From NCBI RefSeq assembly GCF_009695655.1, contig NZ_VUNM01000026.1, forward strand, positions 1 through 40,475: a stretch of 40,475 nt of DNA, in the 5' to 3' direction. The notes beneath the pieces were generated by a model. That model was given only the letters and a program-made list of their open reading frames with translations, was not told the origin of the DNA and did no database searches. The position numbers and the translations under genes are program-made. Of the stretch, positions 16,463 to 24,687 are shown piece after piece. The DNA is from Sharpea porci. Its GTDB lineage: Bacteria; Bacillota_I; Bacilli_A; Erysipelotrichales; Coprobacillaceae. Each line of letters opens with the position of its first letter. Position 1 is the stretch's first letter.

Positions 16463-18571
16463 ATGAAGACAAAGGAAATCATGAAAACGATCAAAGCTTA
16501 TTATCAAAAAGCAGCCACAATCTATTCAGATTATCGTCATTACGTCCCCTCTTATGCGCCAGCTGCCTTAACATTCTATTTGATTATTTTAATTGTTCCC
16601 GCTATTTCTATTGTTGCCTTTACGACAAGTCTCTTTCATTTTAATTCGGATATACTTGTGGATTTATTAGAACAATACCTGACAAGTCCTTATGCCATTA
16701 TGTTGGTAGATATTATCGAAAATCCAACCATTTCATTAGGATCATTCGTTGTCTTTGCTTTGTCTCTTTATGCCATAAGTAGAGGTGTTGGCAATGTCTA
16801 TCAGATCTCCAAAGAACTCTTTCCTGATGCAAAGAATGACGAAGATACAATTATTGGCTATTATGCTTATACTTTTGAAATCACTATTCTTTTATTACTC
16901 TTTGCGATTGGCTTTGTTTTCTTTGTGGCCGTTGGACCTATTGCGGCATTCTTTAATGTCTTCTATGATTACCTATTGTTGCGTCAGATCTTGTTGTTTT
17001 CTTTATTCATTCTCTTCTTTTCATTAATCTATAAACTTATTCCTAAGCCTCATATCTTTCTCAACGAAGCTATGAAGGGGGCTGTCGTGACAACGTTAGG
17101 AGATATCATTCTTTATTTCATTATTCGTTATTATTTCAAGAATGTGTCCTTCTCCAATGTCTATGGCCCACTTGCTTCCATTGTTATGGTTTTCTTTGTC
17201 TTGAATTGGGGTTGTGAGATTTTCTATGTTGGTATGTATGTCACGCATCTCTTTTATGAAAAGCGTTTAGCCCATTCTATTAGTATAGTTAAGGTCGATA
17301 CGATTAACCATCTTGGCCAGGGGATTGCAACGCTAGCAGGAAAGAAAATTTTCCTTAAAAATGTACTCCCTCATGAAATTGTACAGATTGCCATCAAAAA
17401 AGAAAGAGCCCATGACATTGATGCTCTAGCAATAAAGATTCTTATTCCTTCAGTAATGCGCTTGCAACCAGTATGCCTGCAGGCAGATCTTTGTGAAGGC
17501 TGTTCGTTCCAATATATGGCATCTTCTGCCCAAATAACCCACAAGAAAGAAACAATTGCCTTGCTTATTAACCGCTTTACAACATTTAAAAATGACAATA
17601 TTTCTTTCATGCCTCCGCTTAACCCACTTCATTATTTACAAGAAGTCCAATATGATCTCTATGATTATGAAGGAACGCTTTATTTTGGTGAACTTACTAA
17701 AGAAAGCATCACTTTTAAAAGTCAGTGCCTCCTTAATGATACAATGATCAATGATGTCCTTCACTTTCTTGAAGACACCTTCAATAAGTGCCATGTTTCA
17801 ACATATGATGATCCCACCCAAAAGGGTATTAAAGGTGTTCGTATTAAGCGTGTCGAAGAGGGCTGTCTTGTCTTTATTCAAAGTGGTCGAGGCGATTTAA
17901 GTGAGGAACTTGTCAATAGGCTTAAAGCCAATCAACACATCCTTGGCCTTTATAAACGTCCTGTCAATCGGGTGCGACATTATGTAAGACTGAGTCAGCC
18001 TTTACAAATATATGGTCGTCATCATTATCATCTTGTTGTAGAAAATAGATCTTATCGCCTCTCTTCTCTCTCTGACTTTACAATTCATCCTGACAGGAAT
18101 GAAAGAATGCAAAAGCTTGTCGATCAAGAGGAAACGATTCTGTCGCTTTATTGTGGAAATGGTATCATGGAATATGGACTGAGAGGTGATGTGAGTTGTA
18201 TCTTTGAAGAAGATTATGAATTTGAGGATGCAGTGAGAAACAAGAAGAACTTACATCTTAGCAACATGCATCTTTACAAGGGGCCTGTTGAACAGCGTGC
18301 CAGTCTGCTTCTCTCGCACCATCACTATGATACAGTCATTGTCCATTTATCAGATCATCAGTTCTCAAGTATTCTTTCGCAATCCTTTTATCACTCAAAT
18401 ATCAAGAAAGTCATTATTATTAGTGAAGATGTTTATGCTTTTCTAAAATCTATTTATTACTATGATGCGATGCGCTTACAAAGCAGTTACCAACTTGTCT
18501 TAGTTGAAGGGTTTGATCCAAGTCCCTATACGCCTCAAATAGGTGGCATTTTTGTCTTTCTACGTAAATGA
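16463..18571 (+). CDS. YihY/BrkB membrane domain fused to a degraded RlmD/TrmA-type methyltransferase domain
   Basis: This is a 702-residue fusion. Residues 1-262 form the YihY/BrkB multi-helix membrane domain (PSYAPAALTFYLIILIVPAIS ... YGPLASIVMVFFVLNWG). From about 275 on, the chain follows the class of uracil-5 methyltransferases that modify 23S rRNA: a TRAM-like segment, then the Fe-S cysteines C338-x5-C344-x2-C347 and C422, and a Rossmann remnant (LSLYCGNG near 562). The catalytic parts are gone: the family's DPPR loop reads IVHLSDHQ (about 622) and the SCNPAT nucleophile segment reads IIISEDVYAF, with no cysteine. The membrane part looks intact; the second half can at most bind RNA or an Fe-S cluster. 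The ATG at 16463 has better ribosome-site spacing than 16457. Confidence 0.8.
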   Translation: MKTKEIMKTIKAYYQKAATIYSDYRHYVPSYAPAALTFYLIILIVPAISIVAFTTSLFHFNSDILVDLLEQYLTSPYAIMLVDIIENPTISLGSFVVFALSLYAISRGVGNVYQISKELFPDAKNDEDTIIGYYAYTFEITILLLLFAIGFVFFVAVGPIAAFFNVFYDYLLLRQILLFSLFILFFSLIYKLIPKPHIFLNEAMKGAVVTTLGDIILYFIIRYYFKNVSFSNVYGPLASIVMVFFVLNWGCEIFYVGMYVTHLFYEKRLAHSISIVKVDTINHLGQGIATLAGKKIFLKNVLPHEIVQIAIKKERAHDIDALAIKILIPSVMRLQPVCLQADLCEGCSFQYMASSAQITHKKETIALLINRFTTFKNDNISFMPPLNPLHYLQEVQYDLYDYEGTLYFGELTKESITFKSQCLLNDTMINDVLHFLEDTFNKCHVSTYDDPTQKGIKGVRIKRVEEGCLVFIQSGRGDLSEELVNRLKANQHILGLYKRPVNRVRHYVRLSQPLQIYGRHHYHLVVENRSYRLSSLSDFTIHPDRNERMQKLVDQEETILSLYCGNGIMEYGLRGDVSCIFEEDYEFEDAVRNKKNLHLSNMHLYKGPVEQRASLLLSHHHYDTVIVHLSDHQFSSILSQSFYHSNIKKVIIISEDVYAFLKSIYYYDAMRLQSSYQLVLVEGFDPSPYTPQIGGIFVFLRK

Positions 18572-18583
18572 GATAAACGTTTT

Positions 18584-18604
18584 TGAGACGCTTTCAAAGC
18601 ATCT
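18584..18604. other. Small stem-loop upstream of the HPr-dehydrogenase gene
   Basis: GAGACGCTTT...AAGCATCTC forms a stem with one mismatch and no T run. It may end the preceding transcript weakly, or the first half (TTTGAAAGCG on the minus strand) may be part of a catabolite-response element; neither is convincing. Confidence 0.3.
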
Positions 18605-18666
18605 CTGTTAACGCTATTAAATTATTGGAGAAAAGTACGTTTTTATTAAACGTGTGTATTATTTTG

Positions 18667-18675
18667 TGCTATTAT
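18667..18675 (+). promoter_or_regulatory. Extended -10 promoter of the HPr-dehydrogenase gene
   Basis: TGCTATTAT. A small inverted repeat ACGTTT/AAACGT (18637-18653) lies just upstream. The strong ribosome site AGGAGG is at 18693-18698, ten bases before the ATG. Confidence 0.5.
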
Positions 18676-18708
18676 TGAATTGTAAAAATATTAGGAGGCT
18701 TATTACAG

Positions 18709-20013
18709 ATGAAAAAATTTTCTTATGTTGTTGTCAACCCTATGGGTGTACACGCACGTCCAGCTGCTTTATTAGCACAGTTATGTGTTGGTTTAAGAAG
18801 TGCCGTTACAATTGAATGCAATGGTAAGACTGCTGGAGGAAACAACGTACTTCAGGTTTTAGCTCTTGAAGCTAAGAAGGGCGATACTTTGAATGTAACA
18901 GTTGAAGGTGTTGATGAAGAAGAAGCAGTTAAACGGGTTGAAGATTTATTACATGGCGATTTCGAAGAAAAAGCACCTGCAAAAGTATTAAAGATTGCTT
19001 TCTTTGGTACAAAGGACTATGACAGAGTATTCTTCTCAGAATTAGTTAAAGATAAAGGTCCTGGTACTTATAATTCAGATATTAAATATTTCTCTACTCG
19101 TTTAACTCCTGAAACAGCTCAGTTAGCTAAAGGCTACGATGCAGTATGTATCTTCGTTAATGATGAAGCTCCTCGTTCAGTTGTTGAAACATTGGCTGAA
19201 TGTGGTGTTAAGTTAATCTTATTACGTTGTGCTGGCTTCAACAATGTTGACTTACAGGCTGCTAAGGAATGTGGTATTAAAGTAGCTCGTGTTCCTGCTT
19301 ACTCACCATATGCAGTTGCTGAACATGCAATGGCTATTCTTCAGGAAGCTAATAGAAGACTTGGCAGAGCTTATAACAAAGTAAAAGATAATAACTTCGC
19401 TTTAAATGGCTTACTTGGTGTTGACTTACATAATAAGGTTTGTGGTATCTTAGGTACAGGTAAGATTGGTCAATGCTTCGCTAGAATTGCTAAGGGATAT
19501 GGCATGACTGTTATTGGCTGGGATGCTTTCCCTAATAAGAAGCTTGAAGAAGAAGGCTTATTAACTTATGTCAGCAAAGATGAATTATTTGAAAGAGCTG
19601 ACTTAATTTCATTACATTTACCACTTATCATGGGTGAAGGTGGAACATATCATATCATCAATAAAGAAACAATTGCTAAGATGAAAGATGATGTTATGTT
19701 AGTAAACTCTGCACGTGGACCATTAATTGATGCTGAAGACTTAATTGCTGCATTAAAAGCTGGTAAATTCCATGCTGTTGCATTGGATGTATATGAAGGT
19801 GAAGACGCTAACGTTTACACTGACAGAAGTGATGAAAGATTACATTCTTCAATCACAGCTCGTTTAACAATGTTCCCTAATGTTGTCTTAACTTCACACC
19901 AGGCATTCTTCACAAGAGAAGCATTACAGGCTATCGCAGTAACAACTATGGAAAATGCACGTAACTTCAATGAAGGCCGTGACTTAGGTGCTGCTGAAGT
20001 CAAAGCTAAATAA
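18709..20013 (+). CDS. HPr domain fused to a D-2-hydroxyacid (D-lactate-type) dehydrogenase
   Basis: This 434-residue fusion starts with an HPr phosphocarrier domain (residues 1-88): MGVHARPAALLAQL places the phosphorylated histidine exactly at residue 15. The Ser46 position is Asn46, so HPr kinase regulation should be absent. Residues about 93-430 form an NAD-dependent D-lactate dehydrogenase-like enzyme: nucleotide site GILGTGKIG (246-254), substrate arginine in NSARGPLID (R336), ALDVYEGE with the catalytic Glu, and the catalytic histidine in TSHQAFF (H397). It should reduce pyruvate to D-lactate while its HPr head exchanges phosphate with the sugar PTS. Codon choice is strongly biased to a few codons, unlike its neighbours, as in highly expressed genes. 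Confidence 0.88.
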   Translation: MKKFSYVVVNPMGVHARPAALLAQLCVGLRSAVTIECNGKTAGGNNVLQVLALEAKKGDTLNVTVEGVDEEEAVKRVEDLLHGDFEEKAPAKVLKIAFFGTKDYDRVFFSELVKDKGPGTYNSDIKYFSTRLTPETAQLAKGYDAVCIFVNDEAPRSVVETLAECGVKLILLRCAGFNNVDLQAAKECGIKVARVPAYSPYAVAEHAMAILQEANRRLGRAYNKVKDNNFALNGLLGVDLHNKVCGILGTGKIGQCFARIAKGYGMTVIGWDAFPNKKLEEEGLLTYVSKDELFERADLISLHLPLIMGEGGTYHIINKETIAKMKDDVMLVNSARGPLIDAEDLIAALKAGKFHAVALDVYEGEDANVYTDRSDERLHSSITARLTMFPNVVLTSHQAFFTREALQAIAVTTMENARNFNEGRDLGAAEVKAK

Positions 20014-20027
20014 TATTTTCATACATA

Positions 20028-20050
20028 AAGGTGGCTATGCCACCTTTTTT
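20028..20050 (+). terminator. Intrinsic terminator after the HPr-dehydrogenase gene
   Basis: AAGGTGGC (20028-20035), TAT loop, GCCACCTT (20039-20046), then Ts. Confidence 0.92.
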
Positions 20051-20104
20051 CTTATGTTGTTTCTTAAGGGAAATTCGTATATACTACTTACGTAGGTGAA
20101 AGAC

Positions 20105-21550
20105 ATGGCTAGAAAAAAGAAAACTTTTGACGATTCTCCCTTAGAAAGAGAACCTCGATATTATACAAAACAATCTCATATGATTTCTAATGCATATAAG
20201 CGTCCCTATAAAGATGAACAAACAGGAGGTATTAGAAAACCTTCCTTATTAGAAATCTATAAAAGAAAGAGAATGAAAGATTCGATTGACCTCACAACAT
20301 CCACAAAGCATTATGAAACTCATGATGAAGAAATGTTGTCACGTGATATCAATCGTCATTATGAAAGAACCTATCAAGCTAAAGAAACAGCGGGCACTCA
20401 GTCACATATAAATTTCGAACGAGAATCACTTCTCAACAAGACACATTATGAAGCACCTCTTCCTACTATTAACTTTCAAAGAGGGACATTAAAAGAACCA
20501 CAATTAAAACAAGAGACACATATCAATTTTGAAAGCAATCAGCATGTAGCTCATCCGCGCACACCGCTTCCTACAATCAACTTTCAAACACAAAAACGCA
20601 CAAATCCTAAGCCATCACAAACACTTCCACAAATACATTTTGGACAAAAACTAGAATTCAAGAAAAAACAATCCGATCTTGTCAACATTCATTTCAAAGA
20701 AGAACGTAGTTTCAAGAAAGCCCCTGACAGGACTTTGCCACAAATACATTTTGAACAAACACTTAAAGAAAAACAATCGCTTAATAAGATTCCTAAGATT
20801 AATTTTCAGAATGAACATAAGGAAACGAAAGTCGTTGAAAGTATTCCTAAGATTCACTTTAGAAGTGAAGAAAAACCAATACGTAAACAAGCGGCTATCC
20901 CACAGATTCATTTCATTCATGAGACACGTCCGGTTAAGAAACCAGCAGAACTACCAAAGATTCATTTTGTTATTCCTCAGCCAGTTAAGAAAAAACAAAA
21001 TGACTATACAATTCACTTTACGCATGAGTCTTCTCTTAAGCCCAAGAAGGCTTCAAGTAAGGCTACTACAAAGATAAGCTTCTCAAGCTACAATAAACAA
21101 AACTATAAAATGACGAAGCCTGTAAGTAAGGCTGTTACGAAAATCACTTTCCCAAGTATTGCCCTCGCTAAGCGCAAGACATATAAACAGGTGGATCGTG
21201 GTGTGACAAAGCCTCATTTTTCACTCAAAAGCAAGCAGGCTAAAGAGATGCTTTATCATACGCATGCTCCCACAAAAACACAAAAATCAGCTTATATCTT
21301 TAAACAGTATGAAACACAATCGATGGGCAGTATGCTTAAAGGAAATGCCATGCATGATAAATTGCCATTAGAGCTTGATAAGAGCCGCACAGCTAAACGC
21401 ATTCAGCGAGAACACAACTGGTTCTCCGTTGTGATTGGTATTGGTATTGTTGGTTTATTTGCATCACTCTTCTTTAATGTCATGCAGTCAGCAATCATGT
21501 TTGGCTTATTGATTATTTTAGGCATTTATGGCTATTGGACATCACGTTAA
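20105..21550 (+). CDS. Repeat-rich basic protein with 15 I-x-F motifs and two C-terminal membrane helices
   Basis: No family is recognised. The 481-residue product is Lys/Gln/Thr-rich and probably unfolded over residues 1-435, without a signal peptide. Between about residues 101 and 370 a short motif recurs 15 times at 10-25-residue spacing: HINFE, TINFQ, HINFE, TINFQ, QIHFG, NIHFK, QIHFE, KINFQ, KIHFR, QIHFI, KIHFV, TIHFT, KISFS, KITFP, KPHFS. Residues about 437-481 form two hydrophobic helices (FSVVIGIGIVGLFASLFF, then AIMFGLLIILGIYGYW). This suggests a tail-anchored cytoplasmic tether with many copies of one docking motif. The ATG at 20105 follows GTAGGTGA; the GTG at 20096 lies in that ribosome site. 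It is monocistronic between two terminators. Confidence 0.85.
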   Translation: MARKKKTFDDSPLEREPRYYTKQSHMISNAYKRPYKDEQTGGIRKPSLLEIYKRKRMKDSIDLTTSTKHYETHDEEMLSRDINRHYERTYQAKETAGTQSHINFERESLLNKTHYEAPLPTINFQRGTLKEPQLKQETHINFESNQHVAHPRTPLPTINFQTQKRTNPKPSQTLPQIHFGQKLEFKKKQSDLVNIHFKEERSFKKAPDRTLPQIHFEQTLKEKQSLNKIPKINFQNEHKETKVVESIPKIHFRSEEKPIRKQAAIPQIHFIHETRPVKKPAELPKIHFVIPQPVKKKQNDYTIHFTHESSLKPKKASSKATTKISFSSYNKQNYKMTKPVSKAVTKITFPSIALAKRKTYKQVDRGVTKPHFSLKSKQAKEMLYHTHAPTKTQKSAYIFKQYETQSMGSMLKGNAMHDKLPLELDKSRTAKRIQREHNWFSVVIGIGIVGLFASLFFNVMQSAIMFGLLIILGIYGYWTSR

Positions 21551-21560
21551 TAATGAAAGA

Positions 21561-21587
21561 ACGATCTTATGACAAGATCGTTTTTTT
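21561..21587 (+). terminator. Intrinsic terminator after the repeat-rich gene
   Basis: ACGATCTT (21561-21568), ATGAC loop, AAGATCGT (21574-21581), then seven Ts. Confidence 0.92.
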
Positions 21588-21616
21588 GTACGCTTAATAA
21601 GATAAAGGTTTATAAT
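21587..21616 (+). promoter_or_regulatory. Promoter of the sirtuin gene
   Basis: TATAAT at 21611-21616; a poor -35 candidate TTGTAC (21587-21592) is 18 bases upstream and touches the preceding terminator. Confidence 0.4.
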
Positions 21617-21636
21617 GGAGACAAGAGGTGATGATC

Positions 21637-22449
21637 ATGCTTGAAAAAGATTGGATGAAGCAAGGAAGAAAAGAAAGAAGTGCTTATCTATCAAGACTTA
21701 GCGAGAATGAGAAATATGAGGCACTTAATGCCATCATTGATGCTTGTAGGCATATTGTCTTCTTTGGCGGAGCTGGGGTTTCAACGGAAAGTGGTATACC
21801 TGATTTCCGTAGCAAAGATGGGCTTTATAACCAACATGATGTGGAATTTGATCAATATTCACCAGAATATCTTCTTTCCCATGAATGCCTTGTCTATCAT
21901 CCTAAAGTATTCTTTGAATTCTATCGTCAGAAACTTGATACAAGATCCATCAAGCCCAATCGTACGCACTATAAGCTTGCCTTGATGGAAGAGAAGGGCA
22001 AGCTTGATGGCGTGATTACCCAGAACATTGATGGTCTTCATCAAAAGGCTGGCAGCAAGAATGTCTTTGAAATTCATGGCACAACATATCGTAACTATTG
22101 CATGAAATGTAAGAAAATCTATCCTGCTGATTATATTTTCAATTGTAAACAGGAAGTGCCTTATTGCCCGGAGTGTGGGGGAATGATTCGTCCTGATGTG
22201 ACAATGTATGGCGAAGGATTGCCTGGTGATGCCTGGATGCATGCAAGAGATCTTATTAATCAGGCAGATTGCCTTATTATTGGTGGGACAAGCTTAAATG
22301 TTTATCCAGCTGCTAATCTTATTGACTATTTCCATGGGGATTATCTGATTCTTATGAATAAAGGTGAGGTAGGTAGAAGAACGGGGGCTGATCTTGTTTT
22401 TAATGATAATATTGGTAAAGTAATGGATTATATTATTCTTAAGAGCTAG
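21637..22449 (+). CDS. cobB: Sirtuin, NAD+-dependent protein deacylase
   Basis: This 270-residue Sir2 enzyme removes acyl groups from lysines using NAD+. Signatures are complete: GGAGVSTESGIPDFRS (NAD site), TQNIDGLHQKAG, the catalytic histidine in EIHGT, and a zinc site of two pairs, CMKC and CPEC. GGTSLNVYPAANL closes the NAD pocket. The ATG at 21637 is chosen because AGAGG lies eight bases before it; the GTG and ATG at 21628 and 21631 overlap or abut that site. It is a single gene between its own promoter and a terminator. Substrate class (acetyl versus longer acyl) cannot be told. Confidence 0.95.
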   Translation: MLEKDWMKQGRKERSAYLSRLSENEKYEALNAIIDACRHIVFFGGAGVSTESGIPDFRSKDGLYNQHDVEFDQYSPEYLLSHECLVYHPKVFFEFYRQKLDTRSIKPNRTHYKLALMEEKGKLDGVITQNIDGLHQKAGSKNVFEIHGTTYRNYCMKCKKIYPADYIFNCKQEVPYCPECGGMIRPDVTMYGEGLPGDAWMHARDLINQADCLIIGGTSLNVYPAANLIDYFHGDYLILMNKGEVGRRTGADLVFNDNIGKVMDYIILKS

Positions 22450-22466
22450 TTGTTAGCTCTTTTTTT
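22441..22466 (+). terminator. Intrinsic terminator of the sirtuin gene
   Basis: AAGAGCTA (22441-22448) pairs with TAGCTCTT (22454-22461); a T run follows. The stem includes the final codons. Confidence 0.9.
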
Positions 22467-22526
22467 ATTTATAAGACAAAAAACAATAACATTTAGAAAA
22501 ATAATAAATAACTATAAAAAATAGTA

Positions 22527-22555
22527 TTGACGAATATTCTCTTCTCCCGTATGAT
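22527..22555 (+). promoter_or_regulatory. Promoter of the CO dehydrogenase operon
   Basis: TTGACG (22527-22532), 17-bp spacer, TATGAT (22550-22555). The leader is about 50 nt, with GAGGAGAG at 22597-22604 as ribosome site. Confidence 0.7.
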
Positions 22556-22610
22556 ATCCCCAATAACATAAATACCTACCGAAGAGATAGGAAATAGAGG
22601 AGAGAAGACT

Positions 22611-24686
22611 ATGAGTACAGAAAAGCATTCCCATCGTGCCTTAATTGGCTTTGATAAGAACGGTGTTCCTACCGTCATTGTTCCTGCAGATCATCATGAA
22701 CATACTCATGAGGATGAACATGGACATCTTTATACCCACATTCATGAAGCGGAATTTACAGCTGACTATATGCAGGCCGTCAATGATTATCGTAAGACAT
22801 TCCCTAAAGCTGATGAAGTCTTAGAGAAAACACCTGATCCAGCTGTTAAGGAGATGCTGGTGAGAATGAAGGAGCTCGATATGCCAACGGCCTTTGATCG
22901 TTTTGATAGCCAGCAACCACAGTGTGCGTTTGGTTTATCCGGTGTTTGTTGTAAGATATGTAATATGGGACCTTGTAAGATTACAAAGAAGAGCCCTAAA
23001 GGTGTCTGTGGCGCGGATGCTGATCTGATTGTAGCAAGAAATCTCTTGCGTTCAGCTGCTTCAGGTGTTGCCCAGCATGGTATTCATGCCAGAGAAGTGA
23101 TTCTTTCACTTAAGTGGGCGGCTGAAGGAAAGCTCGATCTACCACTTATTGGCGAAAATAAGATTCGTGCTGTTGCCAAGCAGTTTGGCATTAAGACAGA
23201 ACATCGTCAAATCAAAAATATCACGATTGACCTGGCTAATATTTTATTGGAAGATTTATCAAGAACAGAGCCTGATGAATATAAGACAATTACAGCCTGT
23301 GCCCCAAAAGAACGTCAGGAAATCTGGAAGCAGCTCGATATCCTGCCTATTTCCGCCTACCATGAAACATTTGAAGCTTATCACCGTACAGGGGTAGGTA
23401 CGGATGGCGATTGGAAGAATGTCATGCAGCAGTTCTTACGTTGTGGTCTGACATTTGTCTTCAGTACGGTATTAGCGACAAGCATTGCCACGGATGGTTT
23501 ATTTGGTGTTGGTGATCGTGTGACATCGAAGACAAACATGGGGGCTTTAAAGGAAGGCTATGTCAATATTGCGGTTCATGGCCATTTGCCTACTCTTGTC
23601 AGTCAGATTGTTAAGACAGGACAGAGTGAAGAATTCATCAAGATGGCAAAGGATGTTGGAGCTAAAGGCATCCGTTTCTATGGAATCTGCTGCAGCGGTC
23701 TATCAGCAATGTATCGCTATGAAGGGGTTATTCCGCTTTCCAATGCAGTGACTGCCGAACTTGTTCTTGCGACAGGGGCACTTGATTTATGGGTGGCAGA
23801 TGTCCAGGATGTCTTCCCAGCAATCATGGACGTGGCAAGATGCTTTAAGACAACTGTCATTACAACAAGTGATTCCGCACGTTTGCCAGGGGCAGAACAT
23901 ATTGCCTATGATCATCATCATTCCAATATTGGTGAAACAAAGGCTATTGCCAGAAAGATTGTCACACGTGCGATTGAAAGCTTTGCGGCAAGAAAGGGCA
24001 CACCAGTACATATTCCACCATATGAAGTTGAAGCTGAAGTCGGCTTCTCGCTCGAATATGTGCATCGTCATTTTGGCTCAATGAAGCCATTGGCACAAGC
24101 ACTTAAGAGTGGCAAGATTCTAGGTATTGTCAATATGGTTGGCTGTAATAATCCTAAGGTGCCTTATGAACGTACAGTTGTCGATGTTGCTGATGTACTG
24201 ATTAAAAATAATGTCCTTATTCTCACAAATGGCTGTGCTTCTTTCCCACTCATGAAGCTAGGTTATTGTAAGAAAGGTGCAGGCGTCCTAGCGGGGGAAG
24301 GATTGCATGAAATACTAGGTGATGATTTACCACCAGTATGGCATGTAGGAGAATGTATTGATAATGCGCGTTCTTCAGCAATATTTGGTGGTATTGCCAG
24401 TGAACTTGGTGAAAAACTATGTGACTTGCCATTTGCCTTCTCCTCACCTGAATGGGGGAATGAGAAGGGCATTGATGCGGCACTTGGCTTCCGTTTGATG
24501 GGATTGAATTCTTATCATTGCGTTGAAGCGCCTATTCATGGCTCTGCCAATGTCATCAATTTCCTCAAAGAAGAAACAAAAGATTTACTTGGATCAGCTA
24601 TGATTGTCAATGTCGATCCAAAAGCATTGGGTGAACAGATTGTTGAAGATTTCAAGAAACAGCGTCAAGAATTAGGTTGGGATTAA
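22611..24686 (+). CDS. cooS: Ni,Fe carbon monoxide dehydrogenase catalytic subunit with a variant C-cluster
   Basis: This 691-residue protein belongs to the anaerobic CO dehydrogenase family. The D- and B-cluster cysteines are complete, from C105 on (CAFGLSGVCCKICNMGPC, then GVCGA). C-cluster ligands: HGH (H323/H325), GICC (C360/C361), VGCNNP (C512), NGCAS (C542) and GECIDN (C582) are present, but the ligand corresponding to Cys333 of the Carboxydothermus enzyme (usually VQC) is Asp400 in VQDVFP. The first 66 residues are an extra, His-rich extension (DHHEHTHEDEHGH) that could hold nickel. No CooC, CooF or acetyl-CoA synthase genes are in view; instead an ABC transporter follows one base downstream. 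CO oxidation is thus uncertain. Confidence 0.9.
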   Translation: MSTEKHSHRALIGFDKNGVPTVIVPADHHEHTHEDEHGHLYTHIHEAEFTADYMQAVNDYRKTFPKADEVLEKTPDPAVKEMLVRMKELDMPTAFDRFDSQQPQCAFGLSGVCCKICNMGPCKITKKSPKGVCGADADLIVARNLLRSAASGVAQHGIHAREVILSLKWAAEGKLDLPLIGENKIRAVAKQFGIKTEHRQIKNITIDLANILLEDLSRTEPDEYKTITACAPKERQEIWKQLDILPISAYHETFEAYHRTGVGTDGDWKNVMQQFLRCGLTFVFSTVLATSIATDGLFGVGDRVTSKTNMGALKEGYVNIAVHGHLPTLVSQIVKTGQSEEFIKMAKDVGAKGIRFYGICCSGLSAMYRYEGVIPLSNAVTAELVLATGALDLWVADVQDVFPAIMDVARCFKTTVITTSDSARLPGAEHIAYDHHHSNIGETKAIARKIVTRAIESFAARKGTPVHIPPYEVEAEVGFSLEYVHRHFGSMKPLAQALKSGKILGIVNMVGCNNPKVPYERTVVDVADVLIKNNVLILTNGCASFPLMKLGYCKKGAGVLAGEGLHEILGDDLPPVWHVGECIDNARSSAIFGGIASELGEKLCDLPFAFSSPEWGNEKGIDAALGFRLMGLNSYHCVEAPIHGSANVINFLKEETKDLLGSAMIVNVDPKALGEQIVEDFKKQRQELGWD

Positions 24687-24687
24687 A

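Noticed and set aside
18584-18600. CcpA-type catabolite-response element before the HPr-dehydrogenase gene
   Set aside because: Only one half matches; the other half departs at several required positions and the site is far from the promoter.
20401-21230. CRISPR-like or DNA-level tandem repeats
   Set aside because: The repetition is at protein level only; spacing and codons vary and there are no spacer-like units.
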